From NCBI GenBank assembly GCA_949318235.1, contig OX439131.1, positions 47,012,647-47,076,646 on the forward strand: a DNA stretch of 64,000 bases, in the 5' to 3' direction. This DNA comes from Ecdyonurus torrentis. Taxonomy: Eukaryota; Arthropoda; Insecta; Ephemeroptera; Heptageniidae. Shown here in pieces: positions 11,401 to 22,725 of this stretch. Position numbers and translations under genes: made by a program. The notes below the pieces were generated by a model, which had not been told where the DNA came from, did not search any database, and saw only the letters and a program-made list of their open reading frames with translations. How positions within the stretch are numbered: position 1 is the stretch's first letter; every line of letters starts with the position of its first letter.

Positions 11401-11709
11401 AGAGATTTTTAACTGAGAAGTGACATCCCCAAATTTTAGACAGTCCTGCATATACAAAATAGTAAGTCTGCATTACTTTATTTTAAGGCACCAATAGCAG
11501 TTCAAAGAGGCTTCTTTGAGGCACCAATCACAGCGCTCGATAGAGTGGAAATGATTTAACAGTGCTTATTTGCTCTCTGATTGGTTCCTCAGAATGGTCC
11601 CTTCTGGACTGATATTGGTACCTTGAAATCAAGTGATGGAAGCTTGCTGTTTTTTGCATGCAATACTGCCTAAGATATGAGGATGTCACTTCTCTGTTAA
11701 AGTTCTCTA
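11401..11709. mobile_element. Family L element, short form (about 309 bp)
   Basis: The left end agagatttttaactgagaag plus tgacatcc is inverted at the right as ggatgtcacttctctgttaa plus agttctct. The same terminus bounds 46075-46939. A TA flanks each end, compatible with a TA target. The interior holds a near-duplicated aaggcaccaat (about 11485 and 11519). Confidence 0.65.
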
Positions 11710-11786
11710 TATTTAGCACGTCCATCACGCTAGGCTTGCCGTCTTTTCGCGCACTGCATGCATGCAATGAATATGCAATACGAGAA

Positions 11787-12032
11787 AGAGATGAGGTGGG
11801 TAGGTGAATCGTCACGAGATACCCCTAACTTGACGTGGGCCACTATCACCTGGCACTGCAGTGATTGCACAGCCGGAGACATGAATACACTTAGCTATCA
11901 ACACTAAACATCTCTACATATAGCAATGAGATGAGGTGAACTTCTGACTTGACATGGACCACTACCACTTTGCACTACCAGGACTGCATGGCTGAATACA
12001 TGAATACAATTGTCAAGCCTAATCATCTCTCC
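11787..12032. repeat. Diverged tandem duplication, unit about 140 bp
   Basis: Unit 1 (11787-11917) and unit 2 (11930-12032) share in order gagatgaggtg, acttgac.tgg.ccacta.cac, tgcact, gcatgaatac/acatgaatac and catctct. The region is less AT-rich than its surroundings. Two open frames here (one on each strand) show no recognisable domain. Confidence 0.6.
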
Positions 12033-12144
12033 TACAGTTTGACCTGTGACACATTGACATACGCACGGACATCAACGTGCGGTGAACACGCGAGCACATT
12101 CACAGTGCATATCACGGAGTTTTTTAAGGCTGTATATACGCACT

Positions 12145-12200
12145 TGGAATTAAACTCATGATCTCTCACTTGTTAAACCAGTAAGACACAGGCTCACAGT
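12145..12200 (-). mobile_element. tRNA-like SINE head remnant
   Basis: Read on the minus strand, GAGTTTAATTCC is a decayed RNA polymerase III B box (usual form GGTTCGAATCC), preceded about 30 bp upstream by ACTGGTTTAAC, an A-box-like segment. It aligns with 47320-47385, where the same boxes are better preserved. Confidence 0.45.
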
Positions 12201-12950
12201 TTTATCAGTGTTATTAAGCGACATGACGATGTCCACTCGAGCATGAGTGAATAATTTGATGTAAAAATTAAAATCTCAACTTCAAACATTAGACAGCTCT
12301 AAATATATATGCCCTGGAAATATTTTATTTAACATATACGTGGTTGCTTCTTCTATATGTTAATTATTTAAATATTCTCTTATGTCTACTGTTTTTTTGC
12401 TACAAATTTAATTTTATATTTCAGTTAAAACAAAGTTTGTCATGTCTTTACAGTGATAATAAGCTCTCGTTTATACAATTAGTGCGTCCGAATATTTGTT
12501 TTTGTGTGCGTGCTTCAAGTTTTTTAGTCTACATTCATGGTATTGCTTACTTTATCACTTCAAATTTAAGTTGATAAAAAATGTTTGGATGTAAAATCCT
12601 ACGCAAGCTTTTATTATTTTTTATTTTTTATAATTAAATTTTTTTAAAGAAAATTTAAGAAAATTTTCGATAAAAGAGAAGCAATTCTATCTATTATAAG
12701 TAGAAGAAGAGTAAGATTTTTGTAAGCCATGCATTTTATTTTCAGTATTATAGTTAAAATAGTATATTTTAGGGTTACCTTGATGGATAATTTTCTGAAT
12801 ACACATTTTTTTCTTTAATTATGTCAGTAAAATCTCAATAAAAAATGAAAGTTCTAGAGGTTTTAAAATAAAAACCATTAAATTTAACACTTAAAAGTAG
12901 TGTTTTTCAATTTCAAATAAAACCAAAATAAATTTAAAACAAACAGTGAG
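12201..12950. other. AT-rich stretch, nothing recognised
   Basis: No gene seen. A 76-codon open frame (12344-12574) is compositional. Confidence 0.4.
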
Positions 12951-13230
12951 TATCCTGTACAGGTAGGCAATTTGTGTGACATATGTAACAAACTGGTTGC
13001 CTACATTAGCATAGTTGCAGGGGCTAAAATCTCTGATCATGTAATAAGTCAATATAAATATGATAATATTAGTAAATGGTAAAAAAAAAAAAAAAAAAAA
13101 AAAAAATGAACGTAAAAAGTTTTCTCCTTTGGCTAACTTGGTTATAAAGTTGTATTAGTTAAACCCCAAACATTTGTAATTTATGTAATGTTTTTTTTGG
13201 CAATAAAGCCTATTTTGAATTGAATTATAT
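12951..13230 (+). mobile_element. LINE 3' end with TTGAA-type tail (copy 1)
   Basis: The non-coding 3' region shares with 40803-41047 the ordered words agtatcctgt, taggcaatttgt, gtcatat/gacatat, ggttgc.tac, caggggct and cctttggct. It ends aataaagcctattttgaatt followed by gaatt, the short-repeat tail typical of some non-LTR elements. An internal A run lies at 13081-13106. No RT coding is left. Confidence 0.55.
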
Positions 13231-13256
13231 TGATTGTTTTTTTGTTTTGTTTTGTT

Positions 13257-13889
13257 TTCATTCCTTCATTCCTTCATTCCTTCATTCCTTCATTCCTTCC
13301 TTCATTCCTTCATTCCTTCATTCCTTCATTCCTTCATTCATTCCTTCATTCCTTCATTCCTTCATTTCTTCATTCATTCATTCATTCATTCATTCATTCA
13401 TTCATTCATTCATTCATTCATTCATTCATTCATTCATTCATTCATTCATTCATTCATTCATTCATTCATTCATTCATTCATTCATTCATTCATTCATTCA
13501 TTCATTCATTCATTCATTCATTCATTCATTCATTCATTCATTCATTCATTCATTCATTCATTCATTCATTCATTCATTCATTCATTCATTCATTCATTCA
13601 TTCATTCATTCCTTCATTCCTTCATTCCTTCATTCCTTCATTCATTCATTCATTCATTCATTCATTCATTCATTCATTCATTCATTCATTCATTCATTCA
13701 TTCATTCATTCATTCATTCATTCATTCATTCATTCATTCATTCATTCATTCATTCATTCATTCATTCATTCATTCATTCATTCATTCATTCATTCATTCA
13801 TTCATTCATTCATTCATTCATTCATTCATTCATTCATTCATTCATTCATTCATTCATTCATTCATTCATTCATTCATTCATTCATTCAT
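13257..13889 (+). repeat. Very long (TTCA)n / (TTCC)n tetranucleotide array
   Basis: About 630 bp of TTCA units, mixed with TTCC-containing units at 13257-13374 and again at about 13610-13640. All three forward frames stay open and read His-Ser-Phe-Ile repeats, because the unit is not a multiple of three and contains no stop in any phase. The array directly follows the LINE tail and may have grown from it. Confidence 0.95.
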
Positions 13890-14534
13890 GTAGTTATATA
13901 TTTCCAGTATATATCGTGAAACATATTTCACACAGCTCCTCTATATTCAATTAAAACATAACATTACATTTTAATAACAACTTCTTGTATCATGATATTA
14001 ATAATTTTTAAATTAAAATGTTTTAAATTTCTCTAATTAGCATAAAGTTAATCCAAGTGTAAATATATAAAAATAATTTTCTTTACGATTAGTTTACATT
14101 GATGTACTCCAGTCAAGTGAAAGTTTTATATGTTGATATCAAGTAATTTTCAACATAAAATACTTGAGAAATATTTGTGAATAGATTAAGTGACCTAAAA
14201 ACTACATTGAAATATAATTTGTGTCTGAGAGAACTTTGCTGCAGCTTAGTTATAGATGGTGTACGGGGATGAGGCTAAATCTGGATTATGTATTGCGTAA
14301 GCTTGCAAAGAAGATGAGAGGAGGAGGTTGGCAGCTTTGTGTGGCTGTATCTTTATGGCAGTCATTTCGGAATACAAATTATTTTGTGTGTCAGTGCATT
14401 GTTTTTTGTATCTCATACTCAACTTTCGGAATTATTCGTTTTTCCCCCCCAAATTTCATTCTTTATAACTTTATATTCATAATTCAAAATACAGAATTGA
14501 AAATCTAAAACCCAAAATTCAAAATCCAAATTTG
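13890..14534. other. AT-rich stretch; one unrecognised open frame
   Basis: A 95-codon forward frame begins at GTG 14221. Its first about 55 codons are of more balanced composition (around RKLAKKMRGGGWQLC) but match nothing I know, and there is no exon-intron signal. I do not call a gene. Confidence 0.35.
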
Positions 14535-14542
14535 TCTCTCTC

Positions 14543-14615
<73 letters not shown>
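14535..14615. repeat. (CT)n microsatellite
   Basis: About 38 CT units with one CG interruption near the start. Confidence 0.95.
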
Positions 14616-14616
<1 letters not shown>

Positions 14617-14877
14617 GATTCCACTTACAAGATTTGCTAGTATTTGCAATTCCTTGGCAATAAGTGCACTGCTCTGCAAGATTCACTTGCAGTCTCTGCT
14701 AATACCTATATGCCATTACACTACATAAATATACTATCTCCCACTGCCTCAGTTGTGTACGCTATGTAGTTTTCTTTTATCTTGTACTCACTGTGCATGA
14801 ATGACTTTTAACATAGGGGAAGTAGAACGTGAATGAAATGTTACCATTTCTTTACTCGTAAAAATATTATTCTAATG

Positions 14878-14880
<3 letters not shown>

Positions 14881-14951
<71 letters not shown>
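14881..14951. repeat. (AT)n microsatellite
   Basis: About 35 pure AT units. Confidence 0.95.
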
Positions 14952-14952
<1 letters not shown>

Positions 14953-15288
14953 CCCACTTTTTCATTAAGTAATGTGCATTACTGCAGTATTAACTGCCGC
15001 CACAGCAAGCTCTAAAATCCAACATTACTCAAACACTTTAATGACTGTAAAACTAAATACACTGTCATACTTAAAGCTAACAATGTGATACAACTCTCAA
15101 CATGTTATTTCTTTTAGCAGGTAAAATGTAAAATTAAAAGTTTTTTTAAAATAAAACTTTCATAATGTCTGACTTTCATTTTAATATTTTTTTCAACCTT
15201 ATCTGATAGTGATGCGTACTGAATTTTTTTTTGTAATGAGTAGTTCTTATACCACTGATTTACATATGTAATGAAAAAAAAATAAACG

Positions 15289-15716
15289 TTTATAAATAAA
15301 TGTGTAATAATTATGCTAACTCCATGCAGCAACATTTATGTACAATACTCTAATATGCTATATTGTATAGTTATTATACTACATAGCATAATAGTTTAGA
15401 TGTTCAGCATAATTAAGTTATTTCAAAAAAAAAATGCTCTGCTATATAGCAATAATTGTTCCATGCAGCATAATTTTTTTTTTTTTAATTTAGGGAGTAA
15501 ACGTTTGTTTTCAGAGAAATGAGTCTTTTAACAAGGAAAAAAATAATGCAATTTATGCTGCATTGAAAACTTGCTATAATGCAGAGCATAAATATCGTTA
15601 TTTTGTAATAACATAAGTAATTTATGCTGAACATCTTAACTATTATGTTATGTAGTATATTTTTTTCATAAATGTAGCTGAATTGAGCTAGCATAGTTAT
15701 TATGTGTTTATTTTTA
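15289..15716. mobile_element. Two family A1 MITEs facing each other
   Basis: The left copy (15289-15481) reads taataattatgctaactcca, atgttcagcataatta and gctctgctatatagc. The right copy (about 15541-15716) is the same element inverted: ttgctataatgcagagcata, tttatgctgaacatctta and gctagcatagttattatgtg. The spacer is about 60 bp. The pair forms a palindrome with arms of about 180 bp. Confidence 0.7.
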
Positions 15717-16302
15717 AACAGTGAAACTTTATTTGATATTTTTCCTTTCCTTTCTTTTTTTTTTTTTCTTTTTCTTTTTTTTTTTTTATTTATTGTTTGT
15801 TTTTTTTTGTTTTTTTTTTTGATGTGCCATACAATATAATATAAAACTTTCTCTACAATAATCTATATTTACATTAAATTAGTATTTCCACTGTTACTAT
15901 TTATACTTCAGCTAATTTGCATTAATAATTTGCTCATGTAAAATTTACATTTACCTCAAATATTTTACCCAAGAGAATAAAATTTGTTACTAAATAAATA
16001 TCCGTCACGTATCATAATTTTTATTACGACAACAATTCAATAAAATTAAAATATTGAGCGAGTTATACAACAAAAAAAACTATAAATAATAGAGAGTGAT
16101 AAACGATGCTAAAGTCAAGGTTCAACGAGAGAAAATGAATAATTAGTGCATGAAATTAGTTTTACCGTGGCGCGGTGTGAGGAAATGAGAAATATGCCAC
16201 AACAGCACAAGTCATTACGTCACTAATTACTTTGGTGTCCACAAAATAATCAAGCAACTTGCTATAGACCAATTAAAATCACAGTTCAGACAAAGAACAC
16301 TG

Positions 16303-16333
<31 letters not shown>

Positions 16334-16562
16334 AGTTGTAACTAATTTTGTATGTCTTTTGTGATTTTACTTGAGCGTCAAATTTCCGTTAAATTTCAAG
16401 AATTAGATATATCTCTTTATCTGCACAAATATTTTTTTTACCTTCAAAACACTCACTCAGAACATCGGAAATGAAGAAATCAAATTTCAAAATTGACTTA
16501 TATTAGTTCAGTTTTTGCTCTTTTACATTATCACAAATTGTGTTGATTATTAAACAGCGCTG
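15717..16562. other. AT-rich stretch; T tracts and a short (AT)n
   Basis: It has a T/TTTTC-rich tract at 15740-15820 and about 12 AT units at 16308-16333. Nothing coding was recognised. Confidence 0.4.
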
Positions 16563-16974
16563 CACGTACAAAAATAAAAACATAATAATTATGCTAGCTA
16601 TATTGCATAGACCAAAATAAATGTCTAATAATTATGCTAACTTATTTTCAGCACAATTTATTCAATACAGCAAAACTTATGCTATCATAATATCTATATT
16701 ACATAGCATTTTAATATTATGTTATACAGCATAATTATTTATTTTGTTCCAATTTAGCATAATTTATGCTCTTATAGCATAATTTAGCTCTTTTAGCATA
16801 ATTTATGCTCTTATAGCATAAATTATGCTAAATTACAACATTAATAATTTTGCTGTATAACATAATATTTATGCTACATAACATAATTATTATGCAATAT
16901 AGCATAAGTTATGTTGAATTGAACACATTGTGCTGTTAATGACATAGCATAATTATTACGTATTTATTTTTGTC
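16563..16974. mobile_element. Compound family A element with expanded TTATGC core
   Basis: Two family A left ends occur 50 bp apart (16563 and about 16610), and the right end is an inverted left end (gcataattattacgtattta). The centre at about 16770-16840 repeats agcataatttatgctctta with variants, so the element folds on itself throughout. It is probably one copy inserted in, or recombined with, another. Confidence 0.65.
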
Positions 16975-17450
16975 AATGACGTTGATAAAAAAAATAGTTT
17001 CCTTTATTTTAATAAACTCATCACCATTGCAATCACTTCTTATTAATTTTGCCGACCTCATTGCAATTTTCTTTAAAGAAATACTTGAACGAGACAAATA
17101 TCAACCAAGAATGAAACATAGCGACTTTAAATCCTTCTTATACAATAGATGAATATTTTTAATCAAAGCTTTGCATATTTCTTATAGTTTTAATATATTT
17201 TACATAAGATATATTGATAGACGAGAGTCTGGATTAGATTGGTGACCGAGATATCTGTGCAATGAGAAATATAAGAAATACTATAAATACACATTGAAGC
17301 ATAGTCTCAATGATAATCTCAAATATATCGCAGTTAACATTTTATTGCATTGAATGAGCCACTTGCAATGAACAAACTATTGAATCACATGTCTATTGTG
17401 ATTGTAGGATGAAAGAAATGAATAAATATATTTTGAATTTGAATTTAAAC
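16975..17450 (+). mobile_element. Possible LINE 3' tail remnant
   Basis: The end of this stretch (17400-17446), ttgtaggatgaaagaaatga then ataaatatattttgaatttg, matches the inverse of 21855-21895. This supports a shared LINE 3' terminus. The open frame before it (stop at about 17150) ends KHSDFKSFLYNR but is not recognisable as RT. Confidence 0.35.
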
Positions 17451-17573
17451 ATTCTTAATGCATTCCTTGTGCAAAAATATTTATCATACGTTACAACAAT
17501 TAAAAAACGTTCAATAGCATACATTTAAAAAGTACTTTTATTGAGAAAAGAAACAAACTGACAGCTCAACAAT

Positions 17574-17683
17574 AATGCTGTTCGTAAACCCTGTTCTCTT
17601 GCACCAAAAAATGCGCATTCTATTTGAATAACCAAAGTTGATCGTCATTTTAGGAGCAGAGAACAGGGTTTACGAACAGCATT
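17574..17683. mobile_element. Hairpin element, 110 bp, near-perfect arms
   Basis: AATGCTGTTCGTAAACCCTG plus TTCTCT at the left is matched by its inverse AGAGAACAGGGTTTACGAAC plus AGCATT at the right. The arms are 26 bp and I see no mismatch. The loop is about 58 bp. Confidence 0.8.
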
Positions 17684-17758
17684 AATACTAACAAGCGAAC
17701 AAATTCTTGTGGTTTAAAAAGTTTTATTTTGTGAAATGTGCTGATTTTCCCTAATTAT

Positions 17759-17908
17759 GTAGAGACAATGGTAAAAATATCCCGTTTCTAGTGACAGCGA
17801 TAGTAAACAAGCTCTCTGATTGGCTGGTGGGTTCCTTCTAGCCAATCAAAGAGCTAGTTTACTATCACTGTCACAATAAAAACGCGATATTTTTACCTTT
17901 GTCTCTAC
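17759..17908. mobile_element. Foldback MITE, 150 bp
   Basis: The ends are GTAGAGACAATGGTAAAAAT and its inverse ATTTTTACCTTTGTCTCTAC. The inner arms, gtgacagcgatagtaaacaa with its inverse and ctctgattggctgg/agccaatcaaagag, are GC-richer. It lies 76 bp from the previous hairpin, so two unrelated foldbacks sit side by side. Confidence 0.75.
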
Positions 17909-18456
17909 CTTTATGGCAATTTTTCATTCTTACTAACTTTTTAATATTTTGATTAAGCACCCACCGATAAGACTTCATTGTATTGGTGGAACTTATGTAT
18001 ATATTTATTTTTAATTGAAAAAAAATGTTAGAAATATTAAATTACTTAAAGTAAATTTAGTTACCACTAGATCAATAACTAAGCAAACGAATGAGAGTTG
18101 TTGTTTTATTTCTATAGAAGATTTAAAGTACAACATGTATACATATTATTTTAAAATTGAAAGTTGAACTAACCAGTATTTTGTATTTATAGAGGAACTT
18201 ACATATATAAATAATATAGATAAATATAGTCCAGCGCAATGCGAAATTTGATATATACATACAGAACAACGCATGCCGAGTTATATGGTTTCTTTATGAT
18301 TAGAATGATGAATAGCGCACAAGCAAAAGTTTTGTAACATTCAACAATATTATAAAATATACCCTACGATATGGTGCTCCATTATTCAAAATAATTTCAA
18401 CAATGTAACTCGACATTGCTTTGTTACAAAATGTATAGACATACTACTTGTACTTT

Positions 18457-18459
<3 letters not shown>

Positions 18460-18522
<63 letters not shown>
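18460..18522. repeat. Poly-T tract, about 60 bp
   Basis: An uninterrupted T run on the + strand. Confidence 0.9.
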
Positions 18523-18525
<3 letters not shown>

Positions 18526-18639
18526 GACGTGAGCTGTGCATGTAAATTTGGAGTTGAAAACGTGTCCTTGATAATTATTCGTTACTTCTGTAAACTACAA
18601 CACATATTTAGCTTTAAAATCAAAACATGGTATATTTTT

Positions 18640-18816
18640 CAAATGTTAAGAACACCTGATCATGATACCTGTTTACGATGTTTATGTATGGTTAATTTTT
18701 TGTTTTGTTTTTTCTTTTGTATGGACCTGAAAAGAATGAACGGAACTTTGGGAAAAACATACCTAAACTTATTTTTATCAGTTTTAAACGAACGAAAAAA
18801 CAAGATCAACAAATGA

Positions 18817-18862
<46 letters not shown>

Positions 18863-18916
18863 AGCAGCCAATCATTGTTTAAATTTTTTATTATACTTTG
18901 CAGAACCAACTTTTGT
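18640..18916 (+). mobile_element. Family C element, degraded copy
   Basis: Shared words in family order: aagaacacctgatcatga, ttttatcag, aacaagatcaac, agccaatcattgtt and actttgcagaac. The normal attggttgatct/tttgttggtc segment is replaced by a 42-bp T run (18819-18861). The left terminus is lost. Confidence 0.6.
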
Positions 18917-19023
18917 TTTCTGAATGCGAATCTAGTTTATTCAATTCTATTTTAATTCTGTTGATATATATTTTTTAATAAATAACACTATGAGAATCCA
19001 ACTCATCACTTCCTCTACTTTCA

Positions 19024-19368
19024 CTTAAGGCGGGAAATCAGGTACTGCAGGATTTGACTAAAAAGTTGTAAAGACAGAAAAATCTGTAAATTTGTACAGT
19101 GATGTGATACATTAGGATTAGGTATCTTCAAAAATGTAACAATTTTGGGGGGTCACCATGCTAGATTTTTAATTGTGATTTTTTGAAGTTTTAGTCCCAT
19201 AAGAGCCCATGTTAATTTCAATAATTATTTTCCCTCTTATCTGACGGTCACGGGTTCTGAAAATTTTATTATAGGTAGCTGTTACTATTAACTTTCAAAT
19301 GTGATCATAAAATTTGGAAGTTTTCTTTTTAGATTTTGAGATACACGCCATCTATATACAATCCTTAA
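19024..19368 (+). mobile_element. Family D element
   Basis: It starts CTTAAGGCGGGAAATCAGGT and ends near atccttaa, so a short CTTAAGG inverted terminus is possible. Shared with 30247-30626: ggggtcaccatgctagattt, taagagcccatgttaatttc, atctgacggtcacgggttct and ataggtagctgttact. No coding. Confidence 0.7.
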
Positions 19369-19468
19369 AAACACAAAGTAACGGATTTGTTTTTTATATA
19401 TATATTATATATATTTTTACATGTACAGTAGGCTTGTTTTTATTCCGGATAGTTTTGATCCATTTTTA

Positions 19469-19954
19469 CACGGCCTAAAATAAATACGCAATATTTATGC
19501 TAGCTCAATGCAACAAAATTTATTCATAACAGCATAATTTATGCTATATTGTATAGCGATTACACTACGTAACATAATAGTTAACATGTTAGCATAATTA
19601 CTTATGTTATTATATACAAAATAACAAAATGTGTGCTCTATAATATAACAAGTATTCAATGCAGCAACATAATGTATGCTATATTGTACAGTGATTATAC
19701 TACATAACATAATAGTTAGCATGTTCAGTATAATTACTTATGTTATTACAAAATAACAACATTTGTGCTCTACAATATAACAAGTATTCAATGCAGCAAC
19801 ATAATGTATGCTATATTGTACAGTGATTATACTACATAACATAATAGTTAACATGTTCAGCATAATTACTTATGTCATTATGAAATATCAACATTTTTGC
19901 TCTACAATATAGCAATCGTTCAATGTAGCATCAATTACGTAATTTATTTATTAC
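19469..19954 (+). mobile_element. Family A1 MITE with a three-fold internal tandem expansion
   Basis: The ends are normal (cacggcctaaaataaatacg; tcaattacgtaatttattta). The internal block atgcagcaac...gctctacaatat is present three times, with starts at about 19506, 19659 and 19791 and a period of 132 bp between the last two. These two repeats are almost identical, so the expansion is recent. Confidence 0.75.
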
Positions 19955-20210
19955 AAGCATTTAAGATATATATTGTATTTGTTTTGAATCGAAATAATGC
20001 AAATTTTTATTAAGTAAAGTTCTGATTTTTCAATTCTTATATCTTCCTTAACCGTAATCCATATTAGTTATTCTGTATTGTTGTTCATAGTACGCTCAAA
20101 GTGGTCCATAAACATATTTATTTACGCGTAACTCACAAAACTTTCACGAGCTATTTCAAACTAAAAATCAATACGTCTGCTCCACTATAAGCTCTTTGTC
20201 TGCCACGCAC

Positions 20211-20241
<31 letters not shown>

Positions 20242-20606
20242 CGAAATTAATGAAGTTTTTATGGTAGAATATTTCATTTAATGTTAAGATTAACATAAAA
20301 TTCATTACGTATTTTATATTTTTATCACTTTATCAATTTTTTATATTACCGGGAACAGGATTTAATTAGTATGCAGAAAATTATTTTTATGGTTCATGGA
20401 CTTTTTTATTGCTAATAGAATTACTTAATAGATTTTTTAGAATGTAGTTGCATAAAATATTATGTTCAATGATCCGGGTAATTTTTAAGAGTATAAATAA
20501 CGTATTTTTTTGCATAATTTAAAAGTTATGATTAATTTTGTTTTGACTAAAATTTTAATTAAATAATTTTTTTAATTTAATCAAATAAATATGATGAATG
20601 AGTACG
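19955..20606. other. AT-rich stretch, poly-A run
   Basis: It holds an A run at 20211-20238. Nothing else was recognised. Confidence 0.4.
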
Positions 20607-20832
20607 TCAGCATAATAAGAACAAACACCAACAGCGTAAAGTATAAATTACATAATTTATACCACATTTATATCATTATATCTCAAATTATGCTGAATTG
20701 GAGTAACATAAATAGTTATGCTTTACCACAAAATATTTATGTTATGTAGCATAGTTATAATGAAGTATAACAAAAATTATGCTATATTGAAAAAAACTGT
20801 GCTGAAAAAGTGCTAACTTAATTTTTTTTCTT
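20607..20832. mobile_element. Degraded family A2-like element
   Basis: GCATAA/TTATGC words recur (caaattatgctgaattggag, atttatgttatgtagcatag, aattatgctatattg, actgtgctgaaaa), but the termini are weak. It is either an old copy or a divergent subfamily. Confidence 0.5.
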
Positions 20833-21670
20833 GTTTTGTCTGTATGTCTGCATTATTTCTGCAATAAATACCAATACAACCATAAAATTATTACTTTTTA
20901 TTTCTATGCTAGCAAGATTTTCACTAAATATGTATATGGGACTCCCTTTACTAAGGTAAGTCCAGCGCTGGTTTTCTCGTATAATTTTCTTTTAAATTTA
21001 TTATACGATATATGGTTTATTTTCCTAAATTATTCTATATAGAGTATAATTATTTAAAAGCTTTTAAAATAGCAACTTTTATTTTGTTTTAATTAACTTC
21101 CACCGTATCATAAACATGTATGTAAGAAATAGACGCAGCATACGTAATTTTTTTGACGCAATTACTTGACTTAACACATAGCAACGGTGTTGGTAATTTT
21201 TAACACATGAACCATTCATACTATAAAAAACACAACTGCACTTAACAGAAAGTGCAGACGTTAAAGACGACACAATCACATAATTTTGAGCAAGTTATCT
21301 TTATGACCAAAGCTATTTCAAGACAAATCTTTCAAGTACAAACAAGACTTTTTTTATTGAGTAAAGATGAAGGGAAAAAATTGAATGTAGAATTTTTTTT
21401 CTTTTTCGGGAGCGATGTTTGGGCAGCAAGCGAGCAAGTAAGGCAAGCAAGGAGAGGTCGATGTCAAACTGGATCTCTTTCTCTCTCTCTCTCTTTTTCT
21501 CTCTCTCTCTCGTCACAGGGGAAATCTTTGCTTGGCACCAGAGAAGAAAAAAAATCTATCCTCTCTTATCACATTTCACAACACGCCCATTTCTTGTCAA
21601 CGATGCTTTTTTTTTTTTTGTTACCTCCGTCAAGTCTGAACGATTTAGAAATAAAAAAATAAGAATGTAA

Positions 21671-21675
<5 letters not shown>
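20833..21675. other. AT-rich stretch with short (CT)n
   Basis: An interrupted CT array lies at 21477-21511. The overlapping open frames at 21252-21670 span this array and show no domain. An island at 21410-21470 is slightly less AT-rich. Confidence 0.4.

Positions 21676-21718
<43 letters not shown>
21676..21718. repeat. (AT)n microsatellite
   Basis: About 21 AT units, followed by TATAATA variants. Confidence 0.9.
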
Positions 21719-21723
<5 letters not shown>

Positions 21724-21849
21724 TATATAATATAATATAAATCATGACAAACAGACATAAATAAACTTTATGCATCTCAATATATTTTCATTTTAACATT
21801 TATATACTTAGAAGTCATGTACATATTTCTGAATCTCAAAAATTACCTT

Positions 21850-22180
21850 CTTCTTTCAAAATTATTTATTCATTTCTTTCATTCTACACACAATACATAA
21901 AAAAAAGCATCAGTCCAGGTTATTGCTATAAGAAAAAGCAATTAGAAATTATATTCAAGCATATTTACAAAAACAATTACACAATTTAAAAATAAACAAA
22001 GATAATTTACTTTAAATGACTACTTATCTGAGTCGTTAAGAAACTCATCAGCTGAATAGTATTGTTTATTTAATAAAAATGTTTTTAAGCTTCTTAATCT
22101 GGTTCCTTTCTTAAAATGGATGATAGATTATTATAAATGTTTAGAGAACCACAGAAAGGACCCCTTTTGTACATTTCCGT
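21850..22180 (-). pseudogene. Frameshifted LINE reverse-transcriptase C-terminus and 3' tail
   Basis: On the minus strand, 22174 down to about 22107 reads YKRGPFCGSLNIYNNLSS, and after a one-base shift the sequence reads GTRLRSLKTFLLNK and stops at about 22020. Jockey/CR1-type RT proteins end in this way, with a nucleus of 'IYNNLP' followed by 'LKxFLLN'. The 3' UTR then ends near 21855 in the GAATGAAAGAAATGAATAAA tail also seen at 17405-17446. It is a dead copy. Confidence 0.5.
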
Positions 22181-22725
22181 TCTTTTATAAACACTATATA
22201 TGAATTTTTGCCTTTGTATTTAAAATATAATTTCAACAACTACCTCGCAACAAAATTTCCAGAGCCTATAACCTTTAGACAAGGAAGGAAATTATTATTG
22301 AAATTAACATGACGATTAAAAGAATTTCAAACTATTTTCATGTCCTAAATATGTTTCCTATTCAATAAGCAACATTACTCAGATAAGTAATTTATGAATG
22401 AAAACAGGTGATAGACAAATTTGCATGTTATTTGTATTATTGTAATGATGATTGACAGCTGCTGTATAATATACATGCAAATATATTATATTTGTGTTTA
22501 CTAATACATAATTCAAATTCGAAATTTCTTTATTGTATTCTACAATCATAATAAATTACAATTATGCATTTTAGCTTTTAGATTATTGTATTTTTATTTT
22601 ATTTATTTTTTAAAAATATTTAGAAATGATTGTCACGAAAAATATAAAAAAAATTCACACCATTGTTATCTCCAAAATAATAATTTTAAACTCATTGAAA
22701 GATCAACATTTTGCCACGCAATCAC
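22181..22725. other. AT-rich stretch, possibly older LINE sequence
   Basis: A second tail-like motif on the minus strand (about 22560 to 22512, tgattgtagaatacaataaa then gaaatttcgaattt) resembles the 17.4 kb LINE terminus. The rest is unassigned. Confidence 0.3.

Noticed and set aside
13220..13954. Three overlapping open frames of 219-244 codons (His-Ser-Phe-Ile repeats)
   Set aside because: They come entirely from the (TTCA)n/(TTCC)n array; all three frames are open because the unit contains no stop in any phase.
14221..14508. 95-codon forward frame with a balanced first half
   Set aside because: No recognisable domain, starts at GTG, ends in AT-rich low-information sequence, and lacks splice signals.
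21252..21670. Overlapping frames of 136 and 83 codons
   Set aside because: Both run through a (CT)n array (Ser-Leu repeats), and the flanking parts show no domain.
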